DNA of 41,025 nucleotides, taken from positions 1-41,025 of the forward strand of contig PAJQ01000069.1 in the NCBI GenBank assembly GCA_002710215.1, in the 5' to 3' direction. The notes beneath the pieces are model-generated. The model did no database searches. It had not been told where the DNA came from and saw only the letters and a program-made list of their open reading frames with translations. Made by a program: the position numbers and the translations under genes. Shown here piece after piece: positions 15,917 to 24,099 of this stretch. Within the stretch, counting starts at the first letter, position 1. Each line of letters begins with the position of its first letter. Source of the DNA: Chloroflexota bacterium. GTDB taxonomy: Bacteria; Chloroflexota; Dehalococcoidia; Lucifugimonadales; UBA3495.

Positions 15917-16732
15917 CTAGCTCCGTAGATAAGCGAAGCTGGCCGACAAGTTTTCGAGCACTTGTTCGTGAGGTGGGATCTCCATGATTGCCGGCCCTTG
16001 GTAGTTCTTAGCCTCCAATAATTGCAACATCATCAAACAATCCAGGTCGCCGGTGTCCACGGTGGGATGGGCTCGTCCGTCCCGGGCCTGTTTGAAGTGA
16101 ACTATCTTGAGCATGTCCAGCGGCACCGCGTCTAGCTCCGCCAGTGGGTCGCTCTCAGGAAAGCGCCGCAATTGGTTGGTGGCGTCGGGACAGAGTCCAA
16201 GGTAAGTGCCTTCCTCATCCGAGAGCTGCTTCCGGGCTTCGCTGACCAGAAGCGCCATGCTGCGAATGGGCTGCCCCGAGTTCTCCATGGAGAGGATGAC
16301 GCCCTGACTGGCCGCCTCCCGGGCTAACTCCGTCACGCCCAGGGCTTCCGTTGGTATGTCCTCTACCTTCTCCCATGCCTGATCGAAGGGACTGGGGTCG
16401 ACGATTCTCAGATGAGGCGTATGCCGGCCCACCAGCTTGGCTGCTTCCAATGCGGCTTGGAACTGTTCACCGCTGGGGTCAGACTTCTTTGTCAAGCACG
16501 GCCAAGCCATCGCCAGGTCGAAGTCTAAGTCCGGGAATGAGTCTACCAAGGCCTGCAAGCGGGGTAAGACCGGGCGCCAGTTATCGCCTTCGCCAGATTC
16601 GCAGTCTCCCAAACAAGTCTGCCTGAGCTCGATGTGTTTTGCGCCTCTGGTTTTGGCGTCGGACACCAAGTCTCTCAGCTCCGTGTCGTTCAATTGAAGT
16701 TTCCAGGAGTTCGTGATTGCTCCGAAATTCAT
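15917..16732 (-). CDS. xylose isomerase-like TIM-barrel protein
   Basis: The 271-residue protein resembles sugar phosphate isomerase/epimerase (AP endonuclease 2 family) proteins. Metal-ligand-like positions occur in HIELRQTCLGDCE, VILSMENSGQ, LGLCPDATNQ, IVHFKQARDG and PAIMEIPPHEQ. The family's substrates range from xylose and hydroxypyruvate to inosose and 2-keto acids, so no substrate is given. It lies 86 bases upstream of retropepsin 2 on the same strand. Confidence 0.78.
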   Translation of the reverse strand: MNFGAITNSWKLQLNDTELRDLVSDAKTRGAKHIELRQTCLGDCESGEGDNWRPVLPRLQALVDSFPDLDFDLAMAWPCLTKKSDPSGEQFQAALEAAKLVGRHTPHLRIVDPSPFDQAWEKVEDIPTEALGVTELAREAASQGVILSMENSGQPIRSMALLVSEARKQLSDEEGTYLGLCPDATNQLRRFPESDPLAELDAVPLDMLKIVHFKQARDGRAHPTVDTGDLDCLMMLQLLEAKNYQGPAIMEIPPHEQVLENLSASFAYLRS

Positions 16733-17057
16733 CTTCGCCGCCTCTATTGAGTTTGTATTTTCGGTTTATTCTCCCCACCGGTTGGCTGCGCGAGCCCGAC
16801 GCCGGATCCGGGGCGGAGAAAATATGCTTTGCCAACTCAATCGCTATGGCCAATATATTATGCGGCAGGCCCCTTTGTCACTAGGTTGGCCGCCGGGCCG
16901 AGGTTGCGCCGAAGACGGGGAAGCCATTGTCTGTGCTAAGATTCAGTATCGATTTTGGTGAATCTCACCACCAGGCTGACCCGGAATTAGCCGGCCGTAT
17001 CGAACCTATGATTAGTTGGTGAATCACAATGTCTATCTTGTTGTCAGGGGGCTAGGG
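16733..17057. promoter_or_regulatory. divergent intergenic region with a palindrome
   Basis: This 325-base gap separates the isomerase-like gene (minus) from the pterin dehydratase (plus). A perfect palindrome, TGGTGA-ATC-TCACCA, at 16956-16970 is a possible operator about 90 bases before the dehydratase start. I found no strong -35/-10 pair, tRNA or small gene. Confidence 0.4.
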
Positions 17058-17417
17058 ATGACTCAACTCAATCAGGAAAAATGCGTGGCCTGCCGCCGGG
17101 ACTCGCCGCCCGTGGAGCAGGAAGAGGTGGCTGAATTGCATGCCCAAGTGTCTGATTGGGACCTGATTTCGGAAGATGGAATCAGCAAGCTGGACCGGGT
17201 GTTCAAGTTCAACAACTTTCAGCACGCCCTGGATTTCACCAACGAAGTTGGTAGTCTGGCCGAATCCGAGGGGCACCATCCCCGGTTGACTACCGAGTGG
17301 GGCCGGGTTGCCGTCACCTGGTGGACGCACAAGATCCGCAACCTTCATCGCAACGATTTCGTTATGGCTGCCAAGTCCGATCGAATTTACCGAGATTTGG
17401 TGGCTGACGATACTTAA
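17058..17417 (+). CDS. 4a-hydroxytetrahydrobiopterin dehydratase (PCD/DCoH)
   Basis: The 119-residue protein should dehydrate the 4a-hydroxypterin formed by pterin-dependent hydroxylases or by oxidation. It has the family start KCVACRRDSPPV, WDLISEDGISKLDRVFKF and the active-site stretch EGHHPRLTTEWGRVAVTWW (H73, H74, P75), with H91 in THK. The frame is open upstream to 17016, but the family N-terminus fits the ATG at 17058, which follows an AGGGGGC sequence. No phenylalanine hydroxylase is in the window, so it may recycle pterins or assist molybdopterin or folate metabolism. Confidence 0.93.
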   Translation: MTQLNQEKCVACRRDSPPVEQEEVAELHAQVSDWDLISEDGISKLDRVFKFNNFQHALDFTNEVGSLAESEGHHPRLTTEWGRVAVTWWTHKIRNLHRNDFVMAAKSDRIYRDLVADDT

Positions 17418-17550
17418 CCGCTTTTCTTGGGGCGGGCCTCCAAAACAAGGTTGGCACGTGAGATAAAATCATGCTGATGTGCGCCATCGTTTGGACGTTG
17501 TCTCGTAAATACCAGCATGTATTCATATCTAGCGCCGGTTTGGGAATTTG

Positions 17551-19551
17551 ATGGGTTATATTGAGGCCACCGCCGATTTCGACACGGCCGTCATTGAGGC
17601 TGGTGACCGGTTTGTGTCACAGGTCCAGCCGGTGCTTCACCCCCGAAGCCTGGCGGTTGTCTTATTGAACTCTGGGGGTCATCCAGGCCAGATTGCATTC
17701 ACTTGGGGGCCTCCGCACCGATTCGGAACCTCCCATTGCGCGTCATTGGCCCTTACGCCCAGCCCTGCTGACATCCCGGAACATTCGCTACGAATAAACC
17801 TCCAAGGACGGGAAGGGAGTTTAGGCGCGGTTCTGTTTCGTGGTGATTTCCCCCCTGGGTGCGACTATGAGCAGGCGGAACCGCTTCAAGCCATCACCCG
17901 GCAATTGGCGTTGACGCTGGAGAATATCCAGTTGAAGGAACGCCTGCGTCGTAAGTCGATTGAAGACCAGGCTTTGGAGAACATTGCGTCTTTGGTTGCC
18001 GCCAACCTGCCACCCGGTCCCCTGTACTGGCGTTTCGCGGACGAAGTTAAGCAGTTGACGCGCTACGACAGGATCACTTTCTATCTCGCCGATGAGACGG
18101 GCGGCAACTTGAGCCGGGTCTGTCAGCTTGGTCTAGGGGTCTGCCGCAGCGAACCTGGGCCAAAGCGAGATCTTGGCAGTGCTGCCTGCGAGTCGCTTGT
18201 TTCAAGCGGGACGGGTTTGATAATTCAGGACAAACCTCAACTCGGTGCCTCCCTTTGGCCGGACCTGGACGACGACGCCGATCTGAGATCGGCATTGATA
18301 GCTCCCGTCCGCCACTCAGATGAAGTTGCCGCTGTTGTTGCGTTGGAAAGCCGGTGGCCAAATGCCTATGGGCCGGCCGAGCTGGGCCTTTTGTCCAAGG
18401 CCGCAGAACTCCTGAGGCCTTGGGTAGCTAATCTCCGCTTGGATAGGCAGCTGCAAGGAAATGCTAAAGAGTTGGCCGTCATCGACGAGATGGGGAAGGC
18501 ACTCGGCTCTTTGGACGGACTGGAACAGGTGTTTGGGCATATGGCTAAGGCGGTCAGCGAGTTGATTCCATTTGATCATGCCACCGTGACCTGGATCGAC
18601 CCGGCTGGCAGCGAACTCAGCGCTCTGCATTGGCCCGGCGGCGCTAGCAGGGCAGTGTACTTCAACAACGTCGATTGCCCCAGATTACAAACCTGTCTGG
18701 TGTTTGGTAATCAAGAAATAGGCGCTTTGTCTTTGACCCGTGAGGGCGGATCAAGGTTTACCGCCGAAGACTCTAGAGTTCTGGAGCGGCTCGCCCTTCA
18801 GGTCGCTCCGGTGATCCAGAACGCGCGGTTTGCGATCCAAGGAGCGAGAGCGGGAGATGGGCAGGCCCTACAAGTACAACGATCAAAGAGGGCTGGCGCC
18901 GTCCATGAGCTGCGGGCGCCGCTAACCGCTATTAAAGGCTACAGCAGCGCCTTGCTCCAGTCGGATGTTAGCTGGCCGCCGGAGATTTACCGGGAGTTCC
19001 TGGAAACTATCGATCGGGAAACCGACCGCTTGGACCACGTGGTTGGTGATTTGTTGCTAGCCGTCGATAGTCAGCCTAACCTGCTGAGTCTCAATCTTCA
19101 ACACGCCAGTATCGACGTCCTGTTTGACCTGGCGCAAGCGGATTTGGAGTTAGTCGATTGGTCTAAGGCAGTAACGTTTCAATGCGAGCCTGGCTTACCC
19201 GTGGCGCTGGTGGATCCTACCCACCTGGTTCGGGCGCTGGGACACCTGATTCGCTGTGCAGCCGAGTGCACCCTGCCCGGAGAGGCGATCCAGGTTAAGG
19301 CTTGCCGGAGGCAAGGCGGGCCGGCCATCGTGATAGGGACTGTTAACCCAGTCCGGCCCGGAAAGGCCAGATCCAGGAGGCAACAGGCCCCTTCTTTGTA
19401 CAAGGATGACCGCCCGGCCCGAATCTCTTTGGCTAAGAATCTTCGCGTGGTTGTTTCTAGAAATCTGCTTGATGCCCACGGCGCGAAGCTCCTGATCTTG
19501 CCTAAGAGACGGCCAACAGAGATATTCAGTTTCCCCCTTCCGATCTCCTAA
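17551..19551 (+). CDS. GAF-domain sensor protein with degenerate histidine kinase core
   Basis: The 666-residue soluble protein appears to have two or three GAF-like domains (about 1-130, 140-290 and 300-430), including a helix-linked segment NIQLKERLRRKSIEDQALE. A HisKA dimerisation helix follows with an intact H-box, HELRAPLTAIKGYSS (H452). The ATP-binding domain is eroded. The N-box position reads LGHLIRCAAECT where kinases have an Asn, and no DxGxG glycine loop is visible, only IVIGTVNPVRPG. It may therefore accept phosphate or act as a scaffold but is unlikely to bind ATP normally. No response regulator is adjacent. A TTG precedes the ATG at 17551; I prefer the ATG. Confidence 0.8.
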   Translation: MGYIEATADFDTAVIEAGDRFVSQVQPVLHPRSLAVVLLNSGGHPGQIAFTWGPPHRFGTSHCASLALTPSPADIPEHSLRINLQGREGSLGAVLFRGDFPPGCDYEQAEPLQAITRQLALTLENIQLKERLRRKSIEDQALENIASLVAANLPPGPLYWRFADEVKQLTRYDRITFYLADETGGNLSRVCQLGLGVCRSEPGPKRDLGSAACESLVSSGTGLIIQDKPQLGASLWPDLDDDADLRSALIAPVRHSDEVAAVVALESRWPNAYGPAELGLLSKAAELLRPWVANLRLDRQLQGNAKELAVIDEMGKALGSLDGLEQVFGHMAKAVSELIPFDHATVTWIDPAGSELSALHWPGGASRAVYFNNVDCPRLQTCLVFGNQEIGALSLTREGGSRFTAEDSRVLERLALQVAPVIQNARFAIQGARAGDGQALQVQRSKRAGAVHELRAPLTAIKGYSSALLQSDVSWPPEIYREFLETIDRETDRLDHVVGDLLLAVDSQPNLLSLNLQHASIDVLFDLAQADLELVDWSKAVTFQCEPGLPVALVDPTHLVRALGHLIRCAAECTLPGEAIQVKACRRQGGPAIVIGTVNPVRPGKARSRRQQAPSLYKDDRPARISLAKNLRVVVSRNLLDAHGAKLLILPKRRPTEIFSFPLPIS

Positions 19552-19553
19552 CC

Positions 19554-19584
19554 CGGCAGGGTCGAACTTGATTCGTCCCTGCCG
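19554..19584 (+). terminator. hairpin after the sensor gene
   Basis: CGGCAGGG (19554-19561) pairs perfectly with CCCTGCCG (19577-19584), and inside a T-T mismatch CGAA pairs with TTCG, giving 12 pairs around a CTTGA loop. It lies three bases after the stop. There is no long T-run (AAACGTTTCC follows), so it could stop transcription inefficiently or protect the mRNA end. Confidence 0.55.
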
Positions 19585-19658
19585 AAACGTTTCCTCGGGA
19601 TATCCTGAGATGTCGTTGTGTTAACATCTGTCGAGTTATTTCCATCTTGGGGGCCTTC

Positions 19659-20681
19659 ATGCGCGTCAACTACCGGTTGAGTTCCAAGGAATTAAGCGGT
19701 GTTTCCGGTGAGGCCGCCTGGGCCGAATCTATGGGATATGACGGCGTATCCAGCAGCGAAACCGCCCACGACCCTTTCCTGCCCCTGGCGCTGGCCGCCA
19801 CCGCCACTTCGCGGGTGACTTTATCCACCAGCGTGGCTATAGCCTTCCCGCGCTCACCGATGGTGACCGCTCACACCAGCAGAGACATGCAGGACCTTTC
19901 TCAAGGCCGTTTCCGACTGGGCTTGGGGACTCAAGTCAAGGGCCACATCGAGCGCCGGTTTTCGACAACGTGGGAGGCGCCTGGGCCAAAACTGCGGGAG
20001 TACGTTCAGTCGCTGCGGCATATCTGGGACTGCTGGGCAAATGGGGGCAAACTGGACTTTCAAGGGAAGTATTATCAGTTCTCCCTGATGACGCCCTTCT
20101 TCAACCCGGGCCCCAGCCTTTATAAAGCCCCGGAGGTCTTCACTGGGGCCGTGAATGCTTACAACTGCCAAGTGGCCGGCGAAGTTTGCGACGGTCTGAT
20201 GCTGCACAGCCTTACTTCGGCTGAGTACGTGCGCAACGTCGTTCGCCCCGGTCTGGAAAAAGGAGCCGGGAAGGCCGGCCGTGCCGGGCCGCCAGCCCGG
20301 CTAACCGGTAGCGGGTTCATCATCACTGGGCCGAACCAAAGTAGCATCCGGGCCGCCACTGCCGAAGTGCGCCGCCGTATCGCTTTCTACGCCTCCACCA
20401 GGACCTACTTCCCGGTATTGGAAGCCCACGGGTTCGAGGAGATCGGGGTCCAACTGCACCAGATGTCCCTTAAGGGTGAATGGGCGGAGATGGGCGAACT
20501 GGTAAGCGACGAAATGGTGGACGCTTTCGCCGTGATCGGCGAGTACGACGAGATAGCCGGAAGGTTCCTGGAAAGGTACGGAGACTTATTGGACGACGTT
20601 AACTTCTCACCCTCGACCGATGGACCCATAGAAGAAGTCCAATTACGCCGAATCATCCAGCAACTCCAGGACGGCGCCTAA
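19659..20681 (+). CDS. LLM-class flavin/F420 oxidoreductase 1
   Basis: The 340-residue luciferase-like monooxygenase-fold protein has AAWAESMGYDGVSSSETAHD, VTLSTSVAIAFPRSPMVTAH, LSQGRFRLGLGTQVKGHIER and the C-terminal FAVIGEYDEIAGRFLERYGD. These resemble the TIGR03617-type F420-dependent subgroup. It would reduce or oxygenate an organic substrate using F420 or reduced FMN; which cofactor cannot be decided here. The ATG at 19659 has GGGGG six bases upstream; an in-frame TTG at 19647 is less likely. The gene is far from LLM 2 in sequence, but both sit beside similar intergenic repeats. Confidence 0.87.
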   Translation: MRVNYRLSSKELSGVSGEAAWAESMGYDGVSSSETAHDPFLPLALAATATSRVTLSTSVAIAFPRSPMVTAHTSRDMQDLSQGRFRLGLGTQVKGHIERRFSTTWEAPGPKLREYVQSLRHIWDCWANGGKLDFQGKYYQFSLMTPFFNPGPSLYKAPEVFTGAVNAYNCQVAGEVCDGLMLHSLTSAEYVRNVVRPGLEKGAGKAGRAGPPARLTGSGFIITGPNQSSIRAATAEVRRRIAFYASTRTYFPVLEAHGFEEIGVQLHQMSLKGEWAEMGELVSDEMVDAFAVIGEYDEIAGRFLERYGDLLDDVNFSPSTDGPIEEVQLRRIIQQLQDGA

Positions 20682-20688
20682 CGGCCTT

Positions 20689-20722
20689 CTCCTGACGGCT
20701 GAAAGCTGATAGCCGACAGCTA
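20689..20722. repeat. intergenic CTGA-rich repeat, copy 1
   Basis: CTCCTGACGGCTGAAAGCTG followed by ATAGCCGACAGCT lies between LLM 1 and the PIG-L gene. It shares CTCCTGA and TGAAAGCTGAT(A/T)GC with the reverse complement of 39931-39980. It probably belongs to a dispersed intergenic family; function unknown. Confidence 0.5.
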
Positions 20723-20724
20723 AG

Positions 20725-21468
20725 TTAACAACTCAGATACTGCCAATCCCTGGACCCTATTTCAAACCGGATGCGGCGGAACCCTTCGGCGTATGGAATG
20801 CCGGCCCTCTCCCCACTGCGGCTCGCTCCATTGGTCACCCGCTCAAGCCGGCCTTCCACGGGGCCGCGCATCTGGCTGGCGTGTTTGGTCAGAGAGTCGG
20901 CCTTCATCTGCAGGTACTCCGAGACATCCACGAAAACGTTAGGGTCTTCGCTGCCCCATAAATAAACTTCGGTGACGCGATGTGGCTCCAACCCTTCTTT
21001 GGTAATCTGTTCCGGAAAGTGCCGTTCGTTCCAAGCGTAAGTGAACGCCGAATCCACGGCCACCTGGCCGCTCATCCGATGGTCACGGTGGGTGTGGCTG
21101 ATGCTACGGTAGGGGTCGATCGCCATGATGATGTCCGGCTTGTACATCCGGATGGCCCGTACCACCTGGCTGCGAAACAGGATGGTGTCTTCCAGGCCGC
21201 CGTCGGGATAAGAGAGGAAAACTACGTTCGCGGCCCCCATAACATCGGAGGCTTCCTGCTGCTCCCGCTCCCGGGTCGCCGCCAACAACTCCGGTGTCAT
21301 GTCCCGGTCAGAGGTGCCTTTGTCGCCGTTGGTGCAGAGGACTACCACTGCCTCCGTCCCGGATTCATGGATCCACTTTGATAGGGTGCCACCGCAGCCC
21401 CCCTCACAATCGTCAGGATGTGGGGTGACTGCCAGGGCCCGTCTAGGCCCTTCGTTTATGATTTCCAT
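20725..21468 (-). CDS. PIG-L/LmbE-family deacetylase
   Basis: The 247-residue protein has the zinc motif TPHPDDCEGGCGG (H17, D19, D20) and the second motif SHTHRDHRMSG (H127, D129, H130) of N-acetylglucosaminyl-type deacetylases. The strand-loop VVLCTNGDKGTSD is also typical. Family members remove acetyl groups from GlcNAc-PI, mycothiol or bacillithiol precursors and other amino sugars. No glycosyltransferase partner is adjacent, so the substrate is open. The stop faces LLM 1 tail-to-tail. Confidence 0.88.
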   Translation of the reverse strand: MEIINEGPRRALAVTPHPDDCEGGCGGTLSKWIHESGTEAVVVLCTNGDKGTSDRDMTPELLAATREREQQEASDVMGAANVVFLSYPDGGLEDTILFRSQVVRAIRMYKPDIIMAIDPYRSISHTHRDHRMSGQVAVDSAFTYAWNERHFPEQITKEGLEPHRVTEVYLWGSEDPNVFVDVSEYLQMKADSLTKHASQMRGPVEGRLERVTNGASRSGERAGIPYAEGFRRIRFEIGSRDWQYLSC

Positions 21469-21550
21469 GTAGCTATTGATCCTTCCTTACCTAGAAAATT
21501 AGCCGCTTTGACGGCATTTATTGTTTATAGGCGCGAACCCTTGATAGCCC

Positions 21551-22963
21551 CTAAAGGTGGAACACCACCATCTTCAACTCGGTCATCTCGTGTACGGCGT
21601 AGGATGGGCCTTCTTTGCCCATGCCGCTGTCCTTCAGACCTCCGTAGGGCATCAGGTCGGCCCGCCACTGGGGCGAGGAGTTGATGTGCAGGTTGCCAGA
21701 TTGGACTTCCCGGGCGAACCGCATCGCCCAATCGATGTTTTGGGTAAAGATGCCGGCGGACAGGCCGAAGCGGGAGTCGTTGGCCATGGAGAGGGCATCA
21801 TCGATGTCGTCGAAGGAGCTTACGGCCACGGCCGGGCCGAACAGCTCTTCCCGTGAAACCTTCATGTCGGGCTTGGTGTCCACCACCACGGTCGGCGCGT
21901 GCATGGTGCCCTCGTGGTCGCCGCCCACCAGGACCCGGGCTCCCTGGCCCACAGCCTCGCTGATCCACTGGCCCACCCGGTCGGCGTCGGAGGCCCGGAT
22001 CATGGGCCCCATTCGCACCGAATCGTCCAGGGGGTTACCGGTGTTGAAAGCTTCGGTGGCCGGGGCCAAGGCGTCCAAGAAGTCAGCGTAGATGCGCCGG
22101 TCGGCCAGCACCCGTTGGGTGGATATGCATACCTGTCCCGCATTGGCGAAGCCGCTGGCTACGGTGGCGGCGGCAACTTTCTCGATATCGGCGTCGGACA
22201 TGATTATCAGCGGGCTGTTGGAACCCAGCTCCATGGTCACCCGTTTTATGCCGGCGTTACGGCAGATGCGGTCGCCCACTTCCATGCTGCCGGTAAAGGT
22301 GATTTTACGGATTCGAGGATCGCCGGTAAGGGTGTCTCCAATCTCCCCTCCGGGCCCGGTGACGCACTGGATGGCTTCCTCGGGAAGTCCCGCTTCCAGG
22401 AGGATCTCCGTTAGCTTTAGAGCCGACAGGGGTGTATCCCCGGCGGGTTTCAGCACCACGGCGTTGCCGGCGGCGATGGCCGGTCCAACCTTGTGGCACA
22501 CCAGATTCAACGGGAAGTTAAAGGGGGCGATGGCGGCCACCACTCCCACCGGGACCCTGATAGTGAAACCGAACTGATTGACGTTGCCCGGCGCGGCGTC
22601 CAAGGGGACCGTCTCGCCATGAAGGCGCTTGGCTTCTTCGGCGGAACCGGTGATGGTTTGAATGGCCCGCTGCACCTCACCACGGCCTTCCGCGATCACT
22701 TTTCCTTCTTCCTTGGTGATGGTCTGCCCCAGGTCTTCCGCTCGCTCCGCCATGATATCGGCGGTGCGGCGCAGGATGCTGTAGCGTTCGAAGGACGTCA
22801 GCTTTCCCATGGCTACGGCCCCGCGCACGGCGCTTGTGACGGCCAGTTCCACGTCGGCGGCGGTCCCCCGGGGCACCGTGTCCAGCAACGATTGGTCGAA
22901 GGGATTGAAGACCGGGATGGTTTCCGCTTTATCGATCCATTGCCCGTTGATGTACATTTTCAT
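21551..22963 (-). CDS. NAD(P)-dependent aldehyde dehydrogenase
   Basis: The 470-residue protein oxidises an aldehyde to its acid with NAD or NADP. Catalytic residues are N149 (APFNFPLN), E245 (MELGSNSP) and C279 (NAGQVCIS). The cofactor loop FTGSMEVGDRI and the C-terminal EELFGPAVAV and MPYGGLKDSGMG are also present. The sequence looks closest to the lactaldehyde, phosphonoacetaldehyde and non-phosphorylating glyceraldehyde-3-phosphate dehydrogenase branch. It precedes PIG-L on the same strand with an 82-base gap. Confidence 0.92.
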   Translation of the reverse strand: MKMYINGQWIDKAETIPVFNPFDQSLLDTVPRGTAADVELAVTSAVRGAVAMGKLTSFERYSILRRTADIMAERAEDLGQTITKEEGKVIAEGRGEVQRAIQTITGSAEEAKRLHGETVPLDAAPGNVNQFGFTIRVPVGVVAAIAPFNFPLNLVCHKVGPAIAAGNAVVLKPAGDTPLSALKLTEILLEAGLPEEAIQCVTGPGGEIGDTLTGDPRIRKITFTGSMEVGDRICRNAGIKRVTMELGSNSPLIIMSDADIEKVAAATVASGFANAGQVCISTQRVLADRRIYADFLDALAPATEAFNTGNPLDDSVRMGPMIRASDADRVGQWISEAVGQGARVLVGGDHEGTMHAPTVVVDTKPDMKVSREELFGPAVAVSSFDDIDDALSMANDSRFGLSAGIFTQNIDWAMRFAREVQSGNLHINSSPQWRADLMPYGGLKDSGMGKEGPSYAVHEMTELKMVVFHL

Positions 22964-23185
22964 GGTTCTCGCCTCTCATAGATTAATTTCCAGAGGATGG
23001 ACATTGTGGAAAAATTCCATCGACGCGCGGTGAAACATCCGGCGATCTGCCGGTGAGTTTTCGGGCGCTTCGGCGTTCCGAGATGTGGGAAGGCAATCCA
23101 TGGCCGAAGCTAGAACTACGTTGTAAGCATAGTACCAGCGTCGGTGGGTCGCAACCCGCAGTACGAACGAGGGAGGCCCTGGCAG

Positions 23186-23872
23186 CTACTCGCCCAGGAT
23201 AGTTGTGCGGCCTAGAATGGTAACCATGTAGTGCCCGGAGCGGCCGGGTGCCCGCTCCAACCACCGGAACTTGCTTCGGGCGGCGTTGCGCAAGGTTTGG
23301 GTGAAACTGTGGGGTATCAGCCAGCCCACCCGGTCGAACAGGCTTGCCAGATCGTCGGCATCCACACTATCCATCTGAAGGAACTGGGCCGCGCCTTCCG
23401 CGGCGACCACCACTTTCCGCATGTCGCCCAGGGGATTGATCGACTGACAGAACTGTACGAAAGCGTTTACCGCCGCTGCGGAGCGGGCCTCTTGCTGGGC
23501 CTTTGCGCGGCCGACCGTGCCGGACTCTGGAGGATGTCCGGGAGGAGGTTGAATGACCTCTTCGGCGACGGGTGTTTGGCCGGACTGATTCACGACATCA
23601 TCGCCGTCCACCGGTGCTGGAGCAGTTTCCTGAGGAGCCGGGGTTTCAACATTTCCGTTGCGGCTTGAGGAATCGTCTACACTACTACTCTTTTCCGTGT
23701 CCAACGCTTGCGAGGTGGCGCCGTTGGCCGCCGTGCCGGTTTCGGTGGAAGAATGCATTAAGTCCCTGGACAGACCGCGCAGCATCCCTACTATTTCCTG
23801 AAGTTCGGCTTGGTCCTGAGACTCAACGGTTATCTGCGCGTTGCTTGGGAGAGAAATGGAAACCTTTACCAT
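23186..23872 (-). CDS. unknown protein with disordered linker and C-terminal helical domain
   Basis: I do not recognise this 228-residue protein. It has three parts. Residues 1-40 are a beta-like start (VKVSISLPSNAQITVES) and a short helix. Residues about 41-125 are a low-complexity linker rich in Ser, Thr, Ala, Pro, Glu and Gln. Residues about 130-228 form a helical domain with FVQFCQSINPLGDMRKVVVA, DDLASLFDRVGWL and RSKFRWLERAPGRSGHY. The last section resembles a winged-helix DNA-binding fold, but that is inference. It lies alone behind its own putative promoter and operator (23878-23939), suggesting tight control. Confidence 0.75.
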   Translation of the reverse strand: MVKVSISLPSNAQITVESQDQAELQEIVGMLRGLSRDLMHSSTETGTAANGATSQALDTEKSSSVDDSSSRNGNVETPAPQETAPAPVDGDDVVNQSGQTPVAEEVIQPPPGHPPESGTVGRAKAQQEARSAAAVNAFVQFCQSINPLGDMRKVVVAAEGAAQFLQMDSVDADDLASLFDRVGWLIPHSFTQTLRNAARSKFRWLERAPGRSGHYMVTILGRTTILGE

Positions 23873-23877
23873 AATGC

Positions 23878-23912
23878 ATTACCTGGCTGTGAATACCACT
23901 CCACCAGGTAAT
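23878..23912. promoter_or_regulatory. candidate operator: 9-base inverted repeat at the start of the unknown gene
   Basis: ATTACCTGG (23878-23886) and CCAGGTAAT (23904-23912) are perfect inverted arms with 17 bases between. A third, partial half-site, TCTGGTAAT, is at 23929-23937. One arm overlaps the predicted -10, and the other contains the AGG that would be the ribosome binding site. A repressor bound here, or the folded RNA, would block expression. A TAATGCATTA palindrome abuts it at 23872-23881. Confidence 0.6.
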
Positions 23913-23939
23913 ACTAACCGACCGCAGTCTGGTAATCAA
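23911..23939 (-). promoter_or_regulatory. sigma70-like promoter for the unknown gene
   Basis: On the minus strand TTGATT (23934-23939) and TAGTAT (23911-23916) are separated by exactly 17 bases. Transcription would begin near 23904, about 30 bases before the ATG. Confidence 0.5.
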
Positions 23940-24099
23940 CCGGATGGCGGTAGAAGTGTATAACCGCATTGGAATAGAACCATGTGTGATAAGTTACCGT
24001 TGCGTCTTGAGGTGTAACGGTTTGGGTTAGAGTAATCGATCTTGAGACTCCAACCGGGACTGGGACATTTCCCATTCGGCTGGGGCCTAGCGCAACGGC

